The notes: generated from the letters alone by a model not told the origin. A stretch of 64,000 nucleotides of DNA from Acidovorax temperans (GCF_006716905.1 NZ_VFPV01000001.1:1654269-1718268), one strand, 5' to 3'. Shown: positions 44,023 through 53,437, counted from the first letter of the stretch. Program-made: numbers and translations.

Positions 44023-44300
44023 TAGAACCTGTTCAAAGTCTTTTTGGAGTTACACAAGTGTCTTGCGGGGATGGGCTGCTAGGCGCAGCGCGCGGCCCAC
44101 ATTCATCCAAGGTGGCCCGTGCTATTGGCAAGCGGTGCAACAACGCAGACCGCCCGGCAAGCCACTTGCCCGCAGGGTTGGAGTGAAATCGGGCGATTGA
44201 ACGCTCCGGCTGCCTGCATGGGCATGAGCCCATGCGGCGCATCCGTTGTATCCACTCATCCCGATTGCACTCCAATGGAATCTCCAAAAAGACTTTGAAC
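44023..44300. repeat. TIR element copy 2 (left part); right tip at 45714-45720, split by IS
   Basis: The left arm AGAACCTGTTCAAAGTC continues TTTTTGGAG (26 bp in all). The right arm is exact but interrupted: CTCCAAAAAGACTTTGAAC (44282-44300) resumes as AGGTTCT at 45714-45720 beyond the insertion sequence. Restored length is about 285 bp. Inside are GCATGGGC/GCCCATGC and a near-perfect pair TTGGAGTGAAATCGGG with CCCGATTGCACTCCAA. No gene. The right tip touches the stop codon of the nitroreductase gene, as copy 1 touches the livG stop. Confidence 0.8.
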
Positions 44301-44391
44301 CAATGGGATGGACGCCCCCACCCTAAACGGCATCGAAAGTGCCACAGTGGAGATGTCAGTTTTTCCACCTCAACGAGCAGGAGCGTCCACC

Positions 44392-45441
44392 ATGAAGATT
44401 ACAACCATTGGCATCGATTTGGCCAAGAATGTGTTCCAGGTCCACGGCGTGGATGAGCACGGCAAAGCCGTGTTCAACAAGCCGCTCAAGCGCGAACAGA
44501 TGGCTGCCTTCTTCGTGAACCTGCCGCCCTGCCTGATTGGCATGGAAGCCTGCGGCAGCGCCCACCACTGGGCGCGCAAGCTTCAGGGCATGGGCCACAC
44601 CGTGCGCCTGATGGCACCCCAGTTCGTCAAGCCCTACGTCAAGACCAACAAGAACGATGCAGCCGATGCGGCTGCCATCTGCGAAGCCGTCACCCGCCCG
44701 AGCATGCGCTTCGTACCGATCAAGAACGTGGAGCAGCAAGGCGTGCTGGCCCTGCACCGGGTGCGCCAGGGCTTTGTCAAGGCCCGCACTGCACAGGCCA
44801 ACCAGATCCGGGGCCTGCTGGCCGAGTTTGGGGTGATCGTTCCCCAAGGCATAGGCCACATTACCCAACGGGTGCCAATGCTCATTGAGGATGCAGCCAA
44901 CGAGTTGCCCGGCGTGTTTAGACTGTTGATACAACGTCTGCTCGAGCACCTCAAGGAGCTTGACTGCCAGGTGCAGGAGCTGGAGGCACAAATCGTGGCC
45001 TGGCACCGCCAAAGCGACTTGAGTCGCAAACTCGGGCAGATCCCCGGCATTGGCCCCATCACGGCCTGCGCATTGGTGGCATCTCTGGGGGATGCAAAGA
45101 ACTTCAAGGATGGCAGGCAGGTGGCAGCCTGGCTAGGGCTGGTGCCACGCCAACACTCCAGCGGGGGCAAACAAAACCTGCTGGGTATCAGCAAACGGGG
45201 CGACACGTATTTGCGCACCTTGCTGATTCACGGAGCGCGCTCGGTGATCTATCACGCCCAGAAAAAAGACCAGCACCAAGGCCAGGGCAGCGCGCAGTGT
45301 GGCTGGCTCAATGGTGTGCTGCAGCGGCGCAACAAGAACGTAGCGGCGGTGGCGCTGGCCAACAAGAATGCCCGCATCGTGTGGGCGTTGCTCGCGCATG
45401 ACAGGAGCTACGAGCCGGGCTACGTACGAGAGTCGGTCTGA
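44392..45441 (+). CDS. IS110-family (IS1111 group) DEDD transposase
   Basis: 349 residues from MKITTIGIDLAKNVFQVHG with AGGAGC upstream. The RuvC-like N-terminal domain shows Asp9, Glu52 (GMEACGSAHHW) and Asp89/Asp92 (KTNKNDAADAAAICEA). A coiled-coil region near 185-215 leads to the C-terminal transposase_20 domain with IPGIGPITACALVASLGD and the Ser-containing GLVPRQHSSGGKQNLLGISKRGD (Ser about 256), the site of covalent attack in this family. The enzyme works with a guide RNA encoded in the element. Full length, no frameshift. Confidence 0.93.
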   Translation: MKITTIGIDLAKNVFQVHGVDEHGKAVFNKPLKREQMAAFFVNLPPCLIGMEACGSAHHWARKLQGMGHTVRLMAPQFVKPYVKTNKNDAADAAAICEAVTRPSMRFVPIKNVEQQGVLALHRVRQGFVKARTAQANQIRGLLAEFGVIVPQGIGHITQRVPMLIEDAANELPGVFRLLIQRLLEHLKELDCQVQELEAQIVAWHRQSDLSRKLGQIPGIGPITACALVASLGDAKNFKDGRQVAAWLGLVPRQHSSGGKQNLLGISKRGDTYLRTLLIHGARSVIYHAQKKDQHQGQGSAQCGWLNGVLQRRNKNVAAVALANKNARIVWALLAHDRSYEPGYVRESV

Positions 45442-45529
45442 GCAACTAGCGCCGGCACGACAAGAACGAGGAGCGGGAGAAAACCAACCGATTGCTCAAG
45501 CAATCATGAAGTGATGGCAAGACAGGTCA

Positions 45530-45660
45530 GACCGTGGTGGATGAAATCCGATAAGAACGTGGCACTTGGAGTGCGTTGAACCGATAGGACCTCCACCAGC
45601 GATTCCCATCAGGGACCGTGGCTCGCGCCACAACAAGTCCGGATATACGGGTGCAATCTT
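45530..45660 (+). ncRNA. Candidate seekRNA/bridge-RNA of the IS1111 element
   Basis: Two stem-loops follow the transposase gene. The first (stem GGTGGA 45536 / TCCACC 45592) presents TAAGAAC (45552-45558) and TTGAAC (45576-45581) on either side of the hairpin GCACT-TGG-AGTGC (45562-45574). These match the two halves of the actual target, read on the minus strand as CTAAGAACCT and GTTCAAAGTC (second half as complement). The second loop presents CCCAT (45605-45609) and ATATA (45643-45647) around the hairpin GTGGC-TCGC-GCCAC (45618-45631), matching the IS ends CAATGGG and CCATATA in the same sense/antisense order. No transcript data; boundaries are approximate. Confidence 0.6.
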
Positions 45661-45719
45661 TACCTTCTTGGCAGCAGTGAGTGAGGGCTTGGCTTATTCG
45701 GGGCGTCCATATAAGGTTC

Positions 45720-46424
45720 TTAGAAGCCGGGCAGTATGCCCCGGTGTTCGTCCAGTGTGCTCACGTAACTGCTGGCTGTGGGCCGCAGCCGCGCGCCCTT
45801 GCGGGACACCACGGTGCCAATGCTCACAAAGCACAGCGCCTGCTCGCCTGGCGCCAGCCGGAACAGCGCCCGCAGGCTCGAAGCCTTCAGGGCCTTGCCG
45901 CTGGTCAGCGCCGAGCCGTACCCCTGGGCGGTGGCCATGAGCAGCATGTTTTGAATGGCGCAGCCGGCCGACACCATGCGCTCGGCCAGCTCAATGTCGG
46001 CATCGCCCCGCTCGCCATCCACGATGGCCAGCAGCAACACGGGGGAACGGTAGGCCTTTTCGCGCGCCTGCTCCACCTGTTCAGGGGCGGCGCCGGGGTC
46101 GCGCTCCAGCAGGGCCTCGGCAAACACATCGGCCAGCAGCGTGCGCGAGGTGTCGGGCACCAGCACAAAGCGCCAGGGCGTGAGCTGGCCGTGGTCGGGC
46201 GCATGGGCGGCCGCCTGCAGGATGGCGGCCAGCTCGGCCACATTGGGGCCCGGCGCCCCCAGGCGCTTGGGCAAGATGGTCTGGCGGGACTGGATCAACG
46301 CCGCTGCAAGACCGGCGGTGTCATCGGCACTGGGCATGTGTTCGATCATGGCATGTTTGAGTGCCCCGGTGCTGCGGCGGCCACCGCCGCGCACGGGATC
46401 CAAGGGCCAAGGGATGACAGACAT
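45720..46424 (-). CDS. Nitroreductase-family flavoprotein
   Basis: 234 residues from MSVIPWPLDPVRGG (AAGGA upstream of the ATG at 46424). FMN-binding nitroreductase features are QSRQTILPKRLGAPGPN, AAAHAPDHGQLTPWRFVLV, RSPVLLLAIVD and SAGCAIQNMLLMATAQGYGSALTSG. This resembles the YdjA-like branch (small NAD(P)H nitroreductases). It is the last gene of the minus-strand nitrate region, 24 bp after nnrS. The stop codon TAA overlaps the tip of the TIR element, whose far arm is displaced by the IS. Confidence 0.85.
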   Translation of the reverse strand: MSVIPWPLDPVRGGGRRSTGALKHAMIEHMPSADDTAGLAAALIQSRQTILPKRLGAPGPNVAELAAILQAAAHAPDHGQLTPWRFVLVPDTSRTLLADVFAEALLERDPGAAPEQVEQAREKAYRSPVLLLAIVDGERGDADIELAERMVSAGCAIQNMLLMATAQGYGSALTSGKALKASSLRALFRLAPGEQALCFVSIGTVVSRKGARLRPTASSYVSTLDEHRGILPGF

Positions 46425-46447
46425 GAGGAAGTCCTTTCGTCCAGGGT

Positions 46448-47794
46448 TCAGCCGGGGCGCCCATCGGGGCGCAAGCGGCCATACCAGCGAGCCAGCCGCC
46501 CGCCCCACACCCCCATGGTGATGAGCCACACGCTGGCGCTGGCCAGCAGCAACCAAGGCAACGCTCCAGCCGGCCACACTGGCAAGGTGGCTGCAATGCG
46601 CAGCAAGGTGGCCAGCTGCAGCAGGCAGAACAGCGACCACACGATGCGGTCGGCCACCAGAGCCCGCCCGCCGTGGCCACACGACACCCGCGTGACCATG
46701 GCCAGCATCAGCGACGCCAAGCAGCCCATCGACAACGCATGGAGCGCGCCCAGGCCCAGGCTGCCAAGGCCCAGCCCCACCGCCAGCCACTGCGCGAGGC
46801 CACCCAGCAAGAAGGCGATTCCCAGCCACAAAAATCCAATGTGCAGCATGGCCAACAGCTTGTTCTTGAGGCTTTGCACCAGACCCCACACCCACGCCAG
46901 CCACACCAGAACACCGCCCACCAGCACCTGCAGCGTGCCGTGCACCACCGCCCATGCGGGCCCGGCCGGGCTGGCGGCAATGCCGCCCCACTCCAGCCAC
47001 GCAGCCAGCACCTGCATGGTCGCTGCGGCCAGCATGAGCCAGAGCACCCAGAACGGGCGCCAGGCCTGCACCAGCGGCATGGCGCTGGAGGTGAAGAAAG
47101 GAATCATGCGGTGCGCCACCGTGACGTAGACCACCACCACAAAGCCCCACAGGGCGCAAAACACCCACACCCGGGCCAGTGCATGGGCCTGCAGCAGCAT
47201 GGCCACCCAAACGCCCGCCGCGCTCAAGGTGCCCAGCACGCAGGCAAAGCCGATCACGCGGGCATGGAGCTGGTCTTCCGCCTGGCTCAGCCGCACTCGG
47301 CCCCAGAACTGCACCGTCATCCACGCGAGCCCGGCGCACGCCAGGCCCAGGCCAACCAGTGCCAAAGCGGCATGCAAATGCGCACCGGCGAGCCACAGCA
47401 GCCACCCAAGGGCTTGCAGAAACAGCGGGGGCCGCACGGCAGAAACGGGCAGTGGATCTACCCCCAGCCACTTGGGGCCAGCAGTGAACAGGAAGCCGGC
47501 GAAATACAGCGGAATGAAGCCGAGCACCATCACCGCCGAATGCACCAGGGTGGGAGAGACAGCGTAGCCCGAGGCATAGGGCAGGCCCAGCCAGCCTGTG
47601 GCGCGGTCCACCTGCACAGCGCCCCACCACAGCGCAGACGCCACCAGCACCACCATGGCCAGGAAGAAGCTCAGCCGGTGGGGGGCCAGCATGAGGTACT
47701 GCACGCGCCAGTGCTTGTCCAGCTGCGCCAGCGCTTCTTTGGAGGGCTTGCCTGACGCGACCTTCAGCGGGATGGTGGGGCGAGGGGCATTCAT
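46448..47794 (-). CDS. nnrS: NnrS family membrane protein
   Basis: 448 residues with about twelve membrane helices. NnrS-type motifs include [50 protein letters not shown] and [16 protein letters not shown], with conserved His residues that may bind haem. The family is found in denitrifiers and protects against nitric-oxide-derived stress. The start codon overlaps the stop of nrdJ (ATGA), so translation is coupled. Belonging to the nar region supports a role in nitrogen oxide handling. Confidence 0.9.
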   Translation of the reverse strand: MNAPRPTIPLKVASGKPSKEALAQLDKHWRVQYLMLAPHRLSFFLAMVVLVASALWWGAVQVDRATGWLGLPYASGYAVSPTLVHSAVMVLGFIPLYFAGFLFTAGPKWLGVDPLPVSAVRPPLFLQALGWLLWLAGAHLHAALALVGLGLACAGLAWMTVQFWGRVRLSQAEDQLHARVIGFACVLGTLSAAGVWVAMLLQAHALARVWVFCALWGFVVVVYVTVAHRMIPFFTSSAMPLVQAWRPFWVLWLMLAAATMQVLAAWLEWGGIAASPAGPAWAVVHGTLQVLVGGVLVWLAWVWGLVQSLKNKLLAMLHIGFLWLGIAFLLGGLAQWLAVGLGLGSLGLGALHALSMGCLASLMLAMVTRVSCGHGGRALVADRIVWSLFCLLQLATLLRIAATLPVWPAGALPWLLLASASVWLITMGVWGGRLARWYGRLRPDGRPG

Positions 47795-50238
47795 CCGCAG
47801 CTACCCAGGTGGCCGCATTGCGTGCAGTAGTCGCAGCCGTCCTTGCGGATCACGGCGTGCGCGCCGCATTCACTGCACTTCTTGCCTGCCATCGCGGGCG
47901 GCATGCCAGCGGGCGCTTCAGGCTCGTCCAGCGGCAGCGACTGCTGCTGCGGCTCGGCCACGCGGCGGGCCAGAATGTTTTGCACGGCAAAGGCGATGGC
48001 AGCCACTTCCGAGTCGTGCCACATGGGCACCATGGCGCCATCGGCGCGCTGGTGCGTGCCCAGGCGCACAGGGCCGCGGTCCCACGCCACCTTGCGCATG
48101 TCCGAAAGAGCGCGCTCCAGAAAGCCGCCGCGCGCTGCGAGCGACAGCAGCCGCATGCTGGAGGTGATCCACTGCTGCGACTCGCCACTCTGCCCCACGG
48201 GCATGAAGAATTCGATGGCGCGGTCCACCGTGTGGTTGCCCACGCCTGTGGGCACGGGCAGGAACGAGACGATGATGTACAGCGTCTTGTGGCCTTCCTG
48301 CGTCCAGTATTCGACCTTCTCGGCCACGGCCGAGAGCCCGCCCTTGGGGCGGCTTTCAATCACGGTGCGCATGGGGTCCACCACGGGCGTTGCGGGCGCA
48401 GGTGCCGCTGCCGCAGTGGCAGGTGCCGGGGCGGGCGTGCTCACTTCCAGCACAGAGCCCAGGATGGCGTTGGGCCGGTAGGTGGCCAGGCCTTTGAGCC
48501 GTGCGCGCCAGGCCTGCAGGTACAGGTCCTTGAAGTCTTCGTACGGATAGTCGGCCGGGATGTTCACCGTCTTGGAAATGGCCGTGTCCACGAAGGGCTG
48601 CACGGCTTCCATCATGGCGATGTGGTCCTGGGCCGACATGGCCAGGGCCGACACAAAGTAGTCGGGCAGCGCGTTCACATCACCGCCTCCATCCCGGTAC
48701 ACCCGCCAAGCATGGTCTTCGACCGCGTATTCGCTGGTGCTGCCGTCGGCCTCGCGCTTCTTGCGCTTGTACATCCACGAAAACGGTGGCTCGATGCCGT
48801 TGGAGGCATTGTCAGCAAAGGCCAGGCTCACCGTGCCGGTGGGCGCGATGGACAGCAGGTGGCTGTTGCGAATGCCATGCTTGCGGATGCTCTTTTGCAA
48901 CGCAGCGGGCAAGCGGCTGGCAAAGGTGCCAGGGGCCAGGTAGCCATCTGCATTGAATTTGGGGAAGGCACCCTTTTCCTGGGCCAGTGCCACCGACGCC
49001 TCGTATGCCGCGTCGCGCATGCGCTCGGCGATGCGGGCGGCCATGGCGCGGCCTTCGGGTGCGTTGTAGCGCAGTTGCAGCATGGCCAGCGTGTTGCCCA
49101 TACCGGTAAAGCCCACACCAATGCGGCGCTTGGCCATGGCCTCGTCGCGCTGCTGCGGCAGGGGCCAGAAGGTGACGTCCAGCACGTTATCCAGCGCACG
49201 CACTTGCAAGGCCACGGCCTGCTCAAACGCTTCAAAGTCAAACGCTGCGGCACCACCCCGCCCGAAAGGATTGCGCACAAAGCGCGTCAGGATGATGGGC
49301 CCCAGGTCGCAGCAGCCGTACGATGGCAGAGGCTGTTCGCCACAGGGGTTGGTGGCGGCGATGTCTTCGCAGTAGTGGAGGTTGTTGTCCTCGTTGATGC
49401 GGCCCAGGAACAAAATGCCGGGCTCCGCAAAGTCGTAGGCCGACTTCATGATCGTGTCCCACAACTCGCGCGCAGGCACGGTCGCGTACACCCACAGCCC
49501 ATCAGCGCGCTGGTGGGCGCCTTGCGCCTGCAGGGCCGCGCCCGGCCGCGCGCGGTGAACCAGCTCCCACGGGGCATCGGCCTGAACGGCTTCGATGAAC
49601 GCATCGGACACGCCCACCGACACGTTGAAGTTGTTCCAGCGGCCAGGCGTGCGCTTGGCGGTGATGAACTCCTTCACATCGGGGTGGTCGATGCGCAGCA
49701 CGCCCATCTGCGCGCCACGGCGCGAGCCCGCGCTTTCGACCGTGGAGCAGGACTGGTCGAACACATTGATGTAGCTGCAGGGCCCCGACGCCATGGAGTG
49801 GGTGCCTTTGACTTCAGCGCCGCGTGGGCGGATGCGCGAGAAGTCATAGCCCACGCCGCCACCGCGCCGCATGGTTTCGGCCGCTTCGCGCAGGGCTTCG
49901 TAAATGCCGGGGTAGCCTTCTTCGTCCACGCCCTGAATGCAGTCACCCACGGGCTGCACAAAGCAGTTGATGAGCGTGGCCTGGATGTCTGTGCCCGCTG
50001 CACTCATGATGCGACCGGCGCCGATGGCACCCGCATGCAGGTTGGCCAGGAACAGGGCTTCGTATTTTTCACGCAGGGCCGGGGCCTCGACAGAGGCCAG
50101 GGCACGGGCCACGCGGCTGTACAGGTCTTCGACGCTGCTCTCGCCGGGTTTGAGGTATTTCTCGCGCAGCACATCCAGGCTGATGGGCTGCAGGGGGGAG
50201 ATGGAGGGGGTAAGGGAGGGGGGAGTTTCGCGCTTCAT
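47791..50238 (-). CDS. nrdJ: Adenosylcobalamin-dependent (class II) ribonucleoside-diphosphate reductase
   Basis: 815 residues from [12 protein letters not shown]. Class II features are [45 protein letters not shown] (active-site cysteine region, about 300), [19 protein letters not shown] and a C-terminal zinc ribbon with cysteines in [20 protein letters not shown] (about 785-805). The enzyme makes deoxyribonucleotides without oxygen using coenzyme B12, which suits anaerobic growth on nitrate. It is coupled to nnrS by a 4-bp overlap. No B12 riboswitch is visible in the 104-bp upstream gap. Confidence 0.93.
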   Translation of the reverse strand: MKRETPPSLTPSISPLQPISLDVLREKYLKPGESSVEDLYSRVARALASVEAPALREKYEALFLANLHAGAIGAGRIMSAAGTDIQATLINCFVQPVGDCIQGVDEEGYPGIYEALREAAETMRRGGGVGYDFSRIRPRGAEVKGTHSMASGPCSYINVFDQSCSTVESAGSRRGAQMGVLRIDHPDVKEFITAKRTPGRWNNFNVSVGVSDAFIEAVQADAPWELVHRARPGAALQAQGAHQRADGLWVYATVPARELWDTIMKSAYDFAEPGILFLGRINEDNNLHYCEDIAATNPCGEQPLPSYGCCDLGPIILTRFVRNPFGRGGAAAFDFEAFEQAVALQVRALDNVLDVTFWPLPQQRDEAMAKRRIGVGFTGMGNTLAMLQLRYNAPEGRAMAARIAERMRDAAYEASVALAQEKGAFPKFNADGYLAPGTFASRLPAALQKSIRKHGIRNSHLLSIAPTGTVSLAFADNASNGIEPPFSWMYKRKKREADGSTSEYAVEDHAWRVYRDGGGDVNALPDYFVSALAMSAQDHIAMMEAVQPFVDTAISKTVNIPADYPYEDFKDLYLQAWRARLKGLATYRPNAILGSVLEVSTPAPAPATAAAAPAPATPVVDPMRTVIESRPKGGLSAVAEKVEYWTQEGHKTLYIIVSFLPVPTGVGNHTVDRAIEFFMPVGQSGESQQWITSSMRLLSLAARGGFLERALSDMRKVAWDRGPVRLGTHQRADGAMVPMWHDSEVAAIAFAVQNILARRVAEPQQQSLPLDEPEAPAGMPPAMAGKKCSECGAHAVIRKDGCDYCTQCGHLGSCG

Positions 50239-50314
50239 GGCTCGGAATGATTCAAGGTTCCCTTGGCGGCGGCCTTGCGCTCCATCAAGAAGGGGTAAAA
50301 GCAACGCCCCACCA

Positions 50315-50333
50315 CCCTGGCAACACGCCAGGG
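50315..50333 (-). other. Hairpin between carbonic anhydrase and nrdJ
   Basis: CCCTGGC (50315-50321) and GCCAGGG (50327-50333) form a 7-bp stem with a five-base loop and no T-run on either side. It lies in the 104-bp gap before nrdJ. It may be a processing or stability element rather than a terminator. Confidence 0.5.
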
Positions 50334-50342
50334 CGGCAAAGG

Positions 50343-51017
50343 CTAGTCCAGCAGCACCTGGCCGTCATGCTCCACATAGGGGTGGTAGGGCCCGGTGCCG
50401 CTGTTGTCGGCACGCGATGCGGGCACAAAACCGCCCGTCTGCACATCAAAAACGTGGACTTCCCCATCTTCAATCACGAAATGCCAGCCGTGCAGGCTGA
50501 TCTGCCCCGACTGCACGCGACTGCGAACCATGGGGTACTCCATCAGCCGTTCCAGCTGGAGCACCACGGCCCGCTGTTCTGTGCGGCGCAGGGCCTCGGG
50601 GCCTGGCTGCACCGGCAGCAAGGCCTCGCGCCCCAGATCCAGCCAACGGTTGAGGTTGGGGGCCTCGGGCGACACCTCACCATACATCGCCTTGATAGCC
50701 CCACAGTGACTGTGGCCGCACACGATGATGCGGCGCACCTGCAGGTTGAGCACGGCAAATTCGATGGCGGCTGTAGTGCCGTGGTGGCCATGCGAGCCGT
50801 CGTACGGTGGCACAAAGGCACCGACGTTACGCACAAGAAACAGCTCCCCCGGCCCGGCACCCGTCAGCAGATAGGGCACTAGGCGCGAGTCCGAACAGCC
50901 GATGAACAAGGTGGTGGGGTGTTGGCCCTCATCCACCAGGTTCTGGAACTGCTCGCGGTACTGCGGAAAAGCATCGTTGTGAAAACGACGCAGGCGGTCT
51001 AGCAGTTCATCAGGCAT
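50343..51017 (-). CDS. can: Beta-class carbonic anhydrase
   Basis: 224 residues. Zinc ligands are Cys41 (FIGCSDSR), His102 and Cys105 (VCGHSHCGA), with the Asp43-Arg45 dyad of the active form. The remaining motif [11 protein letters not shown]...STxAIEFAVL-like ([14 protein letters not shown]) is typical. It interconverts CO2 and bicarbonate in the cytoplasm. It lies between the parvulin gene (26 bp) and nrdJ, so it is probably part of the nitrate operon transcript, possibly supplying bicarbonate for anaerobic carboxylation. Confidence 0.92.
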   Translation of the reverse strand: MPDELLDRLRRFHNDAFPQYREQFQNLVDEGQHPTTLFIGCSDSRLVPYLLTGAGPGELFLVRNVGAFVPPYDGSHGHHGTTAAIEFAVLNLQVRRIIVCGHSHCGAIKAMYGEVSPEAPNLNRWLDLGREALLPVQPGPEALRRTEQRAVVLQLERLMEYPMVRSRVQSGQISLHGWHFVIEDGEVHVFDVQTGGFVPASRADNSGTGPYHPYVEHDGQVLLD

Positions 51018-51043
51018 GGTGTCATCCGCAAAGGTGCCAGGGC

Positions 51044-51979
51044 TTACTGCACCAGCGGCGTGTCGGCCGCGTCCAGCATCACCCCTTCCACCGTGGCTGC
51101 ACCAGCCAGCAACTGCAGGTACTGGCGCAAAGCGTTCACCCAGGCTTGCTGGCGCAAGGTCAGGGCAATGGCCTGGCGCACTTCCTCAAAGGAAGGCTGC
51201 TGGCCTGGATCGCGGGCTACCACTTCCACCACATGCAGGCCAAAGCGGCTGTGCACCAGGCGTGCCAGCACGCCCACTTCGGCTCCGCCAAAGACTTCGC
51301 GGGCAAATTCGGGGGCACAGTCGGCCCGCGTGAGCCAGCCCAGGTCACCGCCTTGCTGGCCACTGGGGCAGTTGGACCACTGAGCAGCCGCTTGCGCGAA
51401 CTTGGCGCCACCATCATCAGCACAGCGCAGCTCGATCAACAGGGCTTCGGCCCGCAGACGCAGCTGCTTCACGTCCACGCCTGGCGTGACGGCAAAGAGC
51501 ACGTGGCGCAGATGGGCGCGTTCGCCTTGCGCGTGGGCGGCGGGATGGGCCTCGTGGTACCGGCGGCAAGCCTCTAGCGAGGGTTCGGGGATGTTCAGCT
51601 CGCGGTCGAGCAATTGCTCAATGGCATTCGATGCTTCCGCACTGGTGGCACCTTCGACGCCCGGAGCATCGTGGGCAGACAGCAAGCCTGCCTGCTGCGC
51701 CGCCTGGCGCAGCAATTCAGTGCAGGCGCGCTGGCGCAGCGTTTCCTCGTCCAGCCATTCGCTGGGCGTGTTCAACGGCACGCCGTTGACGCGAGCCACA
51801 GGGGCAGCCCCGGCACTGGGCGCGGATGAAGGCGCCGACTGCACAGGGGCATCGACCATGGATGCCGCCAGAGCCTCATAGGCCGCAGCCTGCGTTGGTG
51901 TCAGCGTGCTGGCGGGCGCGCTCGCCTGGCTGCTTTCTGTGGAGCTGCAGCCGCAGCTCCCGGTTCCACATCCGCTCAT
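51044..51979 (-). CDS. Parvulin-type peptidyl-prolyl isomerase associated with nitrate reductase
   Basis: 311 residues. The N-terminus is unusual: MSGCGTGSCGCSS with Cys 4, 9 and 11, followed by a Ser/Ala-rich linker of about 45 residues. The middle resembles SurA/NifM-like N-terminal domains (ELNIPEPSLEACRRYHEAHP). The parvulin domain (about 150-250) has RHVLFAVTPG, SNCPSGQQGGDLGWL and GLHVVEV. No signal peptide, so it should be cytoplasmic. It follows narI by 28 bp, suggesting a role in maturation of the nitrate reductase complex, comparable to NifM for nitrogenase. This role is inferred. Confidence 0.85.
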   Translation of the reverse strand: MSGCGTGSCGCSSTESSQASAPASTLTPTQAAAYEALAASMVDAPVQSAPSSAPSAGAAPVARVNGVPLNTPSEWLDEETLRQRACTELLRQAAQQAGLLSAHDAPGVEGATSAEASNAIEQLLDRELNIPEPSLEACRRYHEAHPAAHAQGERAHLRHVLFAVTPGVDVKQLRLRAEALLIELRCADDGGAKFAQAAAQWSNCPSGQQGGDLGWLTRADCAPEFAREVFGGAEVGVLARLVHSRFGLHVVEVVARDPGQQPSFEEVRQAIALTLRQQAWVNALRQYLQLLAGAATVEGVMLDAADTPLVQ

Positions 51980-52007
51980 GGTGTGTGCTCCTTGGGTATC
52001 GTGGGTT

Positions 52008-52739
52008 TCAGGCGCGGCGGTCTTGCGACTGCATATGGCCTGCGGGCAGGTTCATGCGGCGTGCACGCACCACCTGGTAGGGGCGCAGCACATAGGCCAG
52101 CGTGCCAAAGCCGCTCCACACGTGCACCAGACGGGTGAACGGGAAGATCAGGAAGATGCTCATGCCCAGGAACATGTGGGTCTTGAAGATCCAGCCCGCA
52201 TCAGCCAGCAGCTCCACGCCACCGCTGCGGAAGGTCACGATGCGCTGGCTCCACTCGGCCAGCTTCATCATCATGGAACCATCCAGGTGCTGCGCAGACA
52301 GCGGAATGGTGGCCAGGCCCAGCGCCAGTTGCAGCCACAGCAGGAACAGCAGAACGATGTCACTGGTCTTGGAGGTGGCGCGAATGCGTGGGTCTGAAAG
52401 GCGGCGGTGCAGCAGGATGGTCACGCCCACAAAGGCGAGCACGCCAGCGATACCGCCGGAGACCATGGCCATCAGCTGCTTGTTGCCAGCGCTGATGAAA
52501 TGCTCGTACACCACGTGGGGCGTCAACATGCCGAAGGTGTGCCCGAAGAACAGGAACAGCACGCCGATGTGGAACAGGTTGCTGCCCCAACGCAGGCTGC
52601 CGGTGCGCAGCAGCTGCGAGGAGTCGCTCTTCCAGGTGTATTGGTCGCGGTCAAACCGCGCCCAGCTGCCAATGAAGAACACGGCCAGGCAAATATAGGG
52701 ATAGATGCCAAACAACAGGGTATCAAGCCAGGCGGTCAT
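52008..52739 (-). CDS. narI: Respiratory nitrate reductase gamma subunit (cytochrome b)
   Basis: 243 residues, five membrane helices. The four haem histidines align in spacing with E. coli NarI: His57 and His67 (FHIGVLFLFFGHTFG), then two His 18 residues apart in KTHMFLGMSIFLIF and TRLVHVWSGFG. It passes electrons from quinol at the periplasmic side to NarH. Its start overlaps the narJ stop (ATGA), so the genes are translationally coupled. Confidence 0.96.
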   Translation of the reverse strand: MTAWLDTLLFGIYPYICLAVFFIGSWARFDRDQYTWKSDSSQLLRTGSLRWGSNLFHIGVLFLFFGHTFGMLTPHVVYEHFISAGNKQLMAMVSGGIAGVLAFVGVTILLHRRLSDPRIRATSKTSDIVLLFLLWLQLALGLATIPLSAQHLDGSMMMKLAEWSQRIVTFRSGGVELLADAGWIFKTHMFLGMSIFLIFPFTRLVHVWSGFGTLAYVLRPYQVVRARRMNLPAGHMQSQDRRA

Positions 52740-53437
52740 ACGGAGACTCCTTCTGGTGCCCGCTCGGCGCGGGGGGTACGAACAAAATGCATGGGTTGCG
52801 GCTGGTCAGGCTTGGACTGACCCTGGGTGCTGCAACCCCCAAACGCTTCGGGCTCGGCCCAGACCTCGTCCATGTCGGGCTCGGGGGTCAGCGCCACCGA
52901 TTGCACGCGCTGGCCCGAGACTTCGAGCACGGCGGCAATCACGCTGGCGTACGGGCTGTTGCGAGCCACCAGCGCACTGAACAGCGCATTGAGGATGTGG
53001 GCCATTTCGCCCAGGAATTCCTTGGCCACTTCGGGCGGCTGGGTAGAGGCAAACTCGAGCACCACGGGCAGGTGATCGGGCAGCTCGTCGGCGTTGAACT
53101 GCAGGCCCGCCTTTTCGTAGGTCTGCATCAGATCGATGAGCGCCGGGCCACGGTCGCGCGAGTCGCCATGCACATGCTCAAACAGGTGCAGCGAGGTCTG
53201 GCGACCCCGGTCGAAGTTGTCCACATAGCGGGCTTCGACTTCCAGGGGGTCGAGCGCCGCCAGGTGCTGGCACACGGCTTCGATTTCAGACATGCGCTCA
53301 CTGGTCAAGGCGCCTTCGGAGCGCAGGGCATCGACGAGCTGAGGCATCACGCTGCGCAGCTGTGCATCGGGGTAGCTCAGCAGGTAGCCCAGTGCGCGCA
53401 GCGTCAGTCGCAAAGAGGTCGGGTTCTTCTTGAACAT
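52736..53437 (-). CDS. narJ: Nitrate reductase assembly chaperone NarJ
   Basis: 233 residues from MFKKNPTSLRLTLRALGYLL with AAAGGAA upstream. TorD-like helical chaperone with ALGYLLSYPDAQL, YVDNFDRGRQTSLHLFEHVHGDSRDRG and FNADELPDHLPVVLEF, the central motif of NarJ. It binds the NarG N-terminus and assists molybdenum cofactor insertion; it is not part of the final enzyme. It is separated from narH by a 154-bp spacer that contains a post-stop repeat, unusual for the nar operon. Confidence 0.95.
   Translation of the reverse strand: MFKKNPTSLRLTLRALGYLLSYPDAQLRSVMPQLVDALRSEGALTSERMSEIEAVCQHLAALDPLEVEARYVDNFDRGRQTSLHLFEHVHGDSRDRGPALIDLMQTYEKAGLQFNADELPDHLPVVLEFASTQPPEVAKEFLGEMAHILNALFSALVARNSPYASVIAAVLEVSGQRVQSVALTPEPDMDEVWAEPEAFGGCSTQGQSKPDQPQPMHFVRTPRAERAPEGVSV

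Larger units (their letters stand above)
44301..45713 (+). mobile_element. IS1111-group (IS110 family) insertion sequence, 1413 bp
   Basis: The ends are fixed by the interrupted inverted repeat of the host element: GAAC (44297-44300) and AGGTTCT (45714-) join to restore a perfect 26-bp arm. Sub-terminal inverted repeats ATGGACGCCCC (44308-44318) and GGGGCGTCCAT (45700-45710) lie 7 bp from the left end and 3 bp from the right end, the offset I recall for the IS1111 group. No target duplication is seen. It contains one DEDD transposase gene and a 272-bp non-coding right end. The coding frame looks intact, so it may be active. Confidence 0.88.

Noticed and set aside
46432..47630. Upstream extension of the nitroreductase frame over nnrS
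   Set aside because: The extension overlaps nnrS in another frame; the ATG at 46424 with AAGGA is the natural start.
50239..50342. Cobalamin riboswitch before nrdJ
   Set aside because: The gap is only 104 bp, too short for the full fold, and no B12-box-like sequence was seen.
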